24,863 bases of DNA from a virus. The DNA lies in the IMG/VR virus record IMGVR_UViG_3300025806_000209, positions 1 through 24,863 of that record; one strand, given 5' to 3'. Under the pieces are notes generated by a model, which worked only from the letters and a program-made list of their open reading frames with translations, made no database searches and was not told the origin of the DNA. Positions 21,921 through 24,863 of this stretch are shown piece after piece (the first letter of the stretch is position 1; every line of letters starts with the position of its first letter). The position numbers and the translations under genes were made by a program.

Positions 21921-22682
21921 TTAAGATGAAGCTTGCAGGGCATCTGCATAGCTAGTGACGAATGCATTCCAGCTAAGATCAATCTTAGGAGGTAATGCTA
22001 CTCTTGATTTGGCATCGAATGCGGCGGCGAATTGCGTATGCAAGGCTCGCTTACCGTATGAAACACCGCGTGTTTTGCTACCATCCTTGATCGTTTCCGT
22101 CTGATAGTTTGCAAAAAGGTTAAAGTCCACCCAGTCTTTAATGAGTGCGTTAACATTCTTGTTGCACTTCATTTCCCACCGGTCATAAGACTCATGAACC
22201 GCATCGTTAAATGGCTTGATCGCAACATGGCTCAAGAGAATGATGTTCATTGCCTTGTGCCGATGCAAAAAGTTTAAACCATCTAGCAGTTTGACCCACT
22301 GTTCTCGGACAGCGGTATAACCTTTGCCAAATCCAGGCGCGTCAATGCTATCCCAGCCATTCTTTTCACACACATGGGCCTCAGTCTTAAGGGCTGCGGC
22401 ATCCGTGGTGTCGAGCACCAATGACTTATAAGAGTGATCTTCATTGGCCAACGTTGCGATCTGGCTAATGATATCGCTCCACTCATTGGCAAGCGGAAAC
22501 CTTGCCACACCCTCGATGAAGTTCAGGCCATCCTCTGCCTGTATAAAGATTACGTTGGGGGCTCCTGCTCCGAACGTGCTCTTACCAATACCGTCCGTGC
22601 CTTGGATATTAATCCTGACCGGCGGCAATGGTTCGTCGGGAATCACTTCCCGTGCCGTAGTTACTTGCTGTAGTAACGACAT
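21921..22682 (-). CDS. Sak4-like RecA-fold ATPase / putative single-strand annealing protein (253 aa)
   Basis: Walker A is GTDGIGKST at residues 28-36 (INIQGTDGIGKSTF). Walker B is LVLD at ~88-91 (KSLVLDTTD). A later LLSHVAIKPF matches the sensor-like region of the phage AAA_24 group to which Sak4 belongs. The neighbour is an SSB-type protein and, further on, a helicase and exonuclease: a classic phage recombination module. Sak4 needs SSB for annealing, which fits. It could instead be a replication-associated ATPase. The start lies 1 nt after the upstream stop. Confidence 0.8.
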   Translation of the reverse strand: MSLLQQVTTAREVIPDEPLPPVRINIQGTDGIGKSTFGAGAPNVIFIQAEDGLNFIEGVARFPLANEWSDIISQIATLANEDHSYKSLVLDTTDAAALKTEAHVCEKNGWDSIDAPGFGKGYTAVREQWVKLLDGLNFLHRHKAMNIILLSHVAIKPFNDAVHESYDRWEMKCNKNVNALIKDWVDFNLFANYQTETIKDGSKTRGVSYGKRALHTQFAAAFDAKSRVALPPKIDLSWNAFVTSYADALQASS

Positions 22683-22683
22683 G

Positions 22684-23094
22684 TCATACCTCCTTTATTG
22701 CTTTGATTTTAGGGTCGCCAAACTTAGCTGACATCGCACCATGAATCTTAGGTAAAAGCGGATGGTCTGCATGGTCCAGACAAAACTGCTTAAACTTAGT
22801 CAGGTTGACTTTAACTTCGTTGACGGGGGTTACAAAGGAGGGCCAATCCTCAACAGAAGGGTACATCTTTAACGCTTCTGCTAAGAGTTCTTGATCCCAA
22901 ACGTAGGTACGTTTGATCTCAAAAGTCACACCTTCTACGGTGCGCTCACCTCCCTGATTGCGTATCGGCTGAACAGCGTCATTCGCAAATTTTGTTTCTA
23001 GTACTTCTCTTTCTAAACGCTTTATCTTACTATCGATCTCCACCTTTACCTTTCTGGCAGCGACTAACAGACCTACGACTTCTTCGTACTGCAT
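22684..23094 (-). CDS. First gene of the leftward operon, DUF7173-like small protein (136 aa)
   Basis: The frame is open further upstream to 23214, but the ATG at complement 23092-23094 is chosen because AAGGAG lies about 6 nt before it and upstream extension would cover the divergent promoter. The product starts MQYEEVVGLLVAARKVKVEI, has a charged helical N-terminus, a beta segment (VEGVTFEIKRTYVWD) and a C-terminal helical part with KFKQFCLDH. It resembles small phage proteins of the DUF7173 kind, often found beside the annealase, though I am unsure. A Gam-like or recombination accessory role is possible. Confidence 0.7.
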   Translation of the reverse strand: MQYEEVVGLLVAARKVKVEIDSKIKRLEREVLETKFANDAVQPIRNQGGERTVEGVTFEIKRTYVWDQELLAEALKMYPSVEDWPSFVTPVNEVKVNLTKFKQFCLDHADHPLLPKIHGAMSAKFGDPKIKAIKEV

Positions 23095-23167
23095 TACACA
23101 CTCCTTCTCTCTTCTCGAAACAAACTTTCTCATAGCCACAAGATAAAAGCAACACTTTTTTACTAGG

Positions 23168-23196
23168 TTGTTATCTCTTTTGTGTTGGAGTATGAT
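23168..23196 (+). promoter_or_regulatory. Rightward sigma70-like promoter
   Basis: The -35 box is TTGTTA (23168-23173), four of six to consensus. Exactly 17 nt later is the -10 box TATGAT (23191-23196), five of six. The predicted start lies about 7 nt downstream, some 20 nt before the GTG start of the 77-aa gene. Half of an inverted repeat overlaps the spacer (GTGTTG), which could be an operator. Confidence 0.65.
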
Positions 23197-23212
23197 CGGG
23201 TGAACAAACAAC

Positions 23213-23218
23213 AAGGAG
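23213..23218 (+). promoter_or_regulatory. Ribosome binding site that fixes the GTG start at 23226
   Basis: AAGGAG lies 7 nt before GTG at 23226. This supports GTG as the start of the 77-aa gene, since there is no in-frame ATG nearby. Confidence 0.75.
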
Positions 23219-23225
23219 TGGCACA

Positions 23226-23459
23226 GTGGATATCGTAATTGAAAAAGGTGTGGGCGTAGGTCGCAAGACCCGTGGCCCAGGTAGGTGGCAGAAGATACTG
23301 CTTCGGCTGGATGTCGGTGATTCTTTTACCATAGATGAGTCGAACGATCCTAAGCTACAGCAGTTGAGATCAATCAGGCAAGCAGCGAAGTCGATTGATT
23401 ACAAGATTGAATCGGCGCGGGAAGACGGATCAAAGAGGCGAATAGCAAGGGTGGATTGA
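23226..23459 (+). CDS. Small basic protein with VGDSF motif, DUF7303-like (77 aa)
   Basis: A GTG start with AAGGAG 7 nt upstream, just downstream of the rightward promoter. The product begins MDIVIEKGVGVGRKTRGPGR, carries a VGDSFTID segment and a basic helical part with QLRSIRQAAKSIDYKIESAR. This matches a type of small phage protein that I associate with DUF7303, though I am not certain. It has a winged-helix-like or beta-helix look, so a small DNA-binding or regulatory function is possible. As the first gene of the rightward operon it could regulate the divergent region. Confidence 0.7.
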   Translation: MDIVIEKGVGVGRKTRGPGRWQKILLRLDVGDSFTIDESNDPKLQQLRSIRQAAKSIDYKIESAREDGSKRRIARVD

Positions 23460-23460
23460 T

Positions 23461-24863
23461 ATGCATTTTTTCCAGCAGAAATTTTGTGGAGAAAATCTAG
23501 AGCCTGATCATAAAGCTGATTGGCTGCATGCAATGTGGGAGCTTGGCTTCCATGTCATACCGTGTGGTTCTCCAAAAGAAACAGTACCGCAGTACTTTCG
23601 CAGTCGGCATCCCTTCGATACCGATGATGCGCTTAAAGCAAAATGGGCGAAGACACCTCGAGTTAAATGGACGCACTATCAAACCATTCAACCGAGCGAA
23701 GAAGAAATAAAGCAGTGGCATTCACAATACCCTGAAGCAAACTGGGCTGTCATAACCGGCATAGCATTTGCCGTTGTCGATGCAGACAGTGACGAAGCCG
23801 TTACATGGATAGAGTCTGGTGGCATTACGCGCACACCGCTTAAACAGATAACGCCTCGAGGTGGCACCCATTACTTCTACGCACTCGGACCCGATGACAT
23901 TCGAAACAGTGTCGGCAAGAATAAGATCGATGTCCGTGGTGATGGCGGGTATGTGATGATCGCGCCCAGCGTAGGTTATCGCTTAGAGTGTGAGCAATCC
24001 TATGGCGTAACATCAATTGATGATCTGCCATTGCTGTCGGGTGTAGACCTGCAACACATCCATGGCTTTAACTCTGTCGATCCCAACACTGGGGAAGTCC
24101 CAAGCATCAGAGAGAAGCTCACCGAGGATCCGAAGGTCGAAGGTAGTCGCAACGACACCCTCGCACGGTTGGTCGGCAAGTGGATCAAAGAAGGATGGGG
24201 TCTTCGGGAAGTTCTCATCAAGGCGCAGGACTGGAATCAAAGCTGTTCACCGCCGATGGACTTGGTCGAAGCAACTAAAACAGTTATGTCTATATGTCAA
24301 GGGCATATCAAGCGGAACCCAGACCTAGCTGAGAGCGGCATCAACCAGTGGAACACATCAACGTGGCACACAGGATTGACCGAAGATCTGAAGGAGATCC
24401 AGGAGCAAGAAGATCCTATTGATACCCCTGAAAAACCAGATTCAGGACCCCTTGGTTTAGTACCCTTCAGTAGCTTTGAGTGGCAGTCCATGGAGGACGA
24501 TACCATTGAGCAGTACTGGGGTGATAAGTTTATCTTCGAGAACAGTCGGGTGCTCTTGTTGGGTAAGCCTAAGATCGGTAAGTCCAACTGGCTTGGCGCG
24601 TTCGCGGCAGGTGCAACGACCGGCACAGATTTTATGGGTGTCCCGTTCAACAAACCGCTCAAAGTGATGTGGTTTCAGGCTGAGATCATTGCAGAGTTCC
24701 TGAAGCAGCGCGTCGAGATGTACTACCAAAGATTCTCAACGAACGATGAGGTCCGGCAGATGGGGTTTGATAACCTCATTATCAGTGGACGGCTCAGAAA
24801 GAATCTCATGAAGGATAGCGACATCCAAGCGTTCAGTGATGAGGTAGCGTTCCACAACCCAGA
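23461..24863 (+). CDS. Primase-polymerase (PrimPol) fused to RepA-like helicase domain (3'-partial)
   Basis: The frame opens at ATG 23461, one nt after the previous stop, and runs off the right edge with 467 codons present. The N-terminal half is a bifunctional primase-polymerase: Asp107/Asp109 (AVVDADS) as metal ligands, His137 in TPRGGTHYFY, and Asp157 with Arg159 in DVRGDGGYVMIAPS. A GSRNDTLARLVGKW motif at ~229-241 fits the primase C-terminal helical domain. A RecA-like ATPase follows with Walker A GKPKIGKS at 368-375, as in AAA_25/RepA-type helicases. It probably primes and unwinds the phage origin. No origin is visible here. Confidence 0.88.
   Translation, partial: MHFFQQKFCGENLEPDHKADWLHAMWELGFHVIPCGSPKETVPQYFRSRHPFDTDDALKAKWAKTPRVKWTHYQTIQPSEEEIKQWHSQYPEANWAVITGIAFAVVDADSDEAVTWIESGGITRTPLKQITPRGGTHYFYALGPDDIRNSVGKNKIDVRGDGGYVMIAPSVGYRLECEQSYGVTSIDDLPLLSGVDLQHIHGFNSVDPNTGEVPSIREKLTEDPKVEGSRNDTLARLVGKWIKEGWGLREVLIKAQDWNQSCSPPMDLVEATKTVMSICQGHIKRNPDLAESGINQWNTSTWHTGLTEDLKEIQEQEDPIDTPEKPDSGPLGLVPFSSFEWQSMEDDTIEQYWGDKFIFENSRVLLLGKPKIGKSNWLGAFAAGATTGTDFMGVPFNKPLKVMWFQAEIIAEFLKQRVEMYYQRFSTNDEVRQMGFDNLIISGRLRKNLMKDSDIQAFSDEVAFHNP

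Larger units (their letters stand above)
23095..23225. promoter_or_regulatory. Divergent control region between leftward recombination operon and rightward replication operon
   Basis: This 131-bp gap is flanked by two oppositely directed genes, so it must contain both control signals. It holds a rightward sigma70-like promoter (listed separately), ribosome sites for both first genes, and an inverted repeat CAACAC (23150-23155) with GTGTTG (23182-23187) that lies across the -35 element. The leftward promoter is not clear; only weak TATGAG-type boxes are visible on the - strand. Confidence 0.65.

Noticed and set aside
22684-23214. Longer start (176 aa) for the first leftward gene
   Set aside because: It would cover the divergent promoter region; the ATG at complement 23092-23094 has AAGGAG at proper spacing and the extra 40 residues look non-conserved.
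24013-24729. Reverse-strand frames opposite the PrimPol gene
   Set aside because: They are antisense to a continuous forward frame that holds all PrimPol and Walker motifs.
1-24863. tRNA genes, integrase or attachment sites
   Set aside because: Reading both strands by eye I found no cloverleaf, integrase motif or long terminal-type direct repeat; a tRNA scan could still reveal a divergent one.

Overview
The window is a piece of a double-stranded DNA tailed-phage genome (Caudoviricetes), open at both ends. There is no integrase, tRNA, rRNA, insertion sequence or bacterial housekeeping gene, and coding density is close to complete. The family content suggests a podovirus-like phage of a marine proteobacterium: many small conserved phage proteins of unknown function, a P22 gp10-like neck protein, very large glycine/alanine/glutamine-rich virion proteins and a PrimPol-helicase replicase. 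The host and the podovirus assignment are inferences. Terminase, portal and capsid genes are not in the window.

Region 1 (1-3108, + strand) holds the end of a receptor-binding tail fibre with an autocleaving S74 chaperone domain. It is followed by a run of small genes, several with one membrane helix, then a 3TM-type holin and a T4-type lysozyme. This is the lysis module.

Region 2 (3110-17888, + strand) is the virion neck, tail and ejection module. It contains a 626-aa gp10-like protein, a 109-aa protein, an unlisted-type 38-aa mini-gene, two very basic small proteins, and four large proteins of 652, 1205, 645 and 1372 aa that are probably ejected or internal/neck proteins. The 1205-aa protein carries two different repeat families that both have a period of exactly 54 residues. 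Most genes here and in region 1 are joined by TAATG or ATGA stop-start overlaps, which points to one long translationally coupled message. The + strand block ends with a DUF1064-type PD-(D/E)XK nuclease (17893-18321).

Region 3 (18245-23094, - strand) is a recombination and DNA-metabolism operon read leftward: a 136-aa protein, a Sak4-like RecA-fold ATPase, a DUF669 ssDNA-binding-type protein, an 87-aa protein, an SF2 DEAH helicase with a zinc ribbon, and a RecB/Cas4-like PD-(D/E)XK exonuclease. The last gene runs 77 nt into the 3' end of the convergent DUF1064 nuclease gene, so two nucleases overlap tail to tail.

Region 4 (23095-24863, + strand) starts from a divergent control region with a good sigma70-like promoter. 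It drives a 77-aa protein and a primase-polymerase/helicase that runs off the right edge. The only non-coding stretches over 100 bp are 21257-21409 and 23095-23225; no gene-free stretch exceeds 300 bp.
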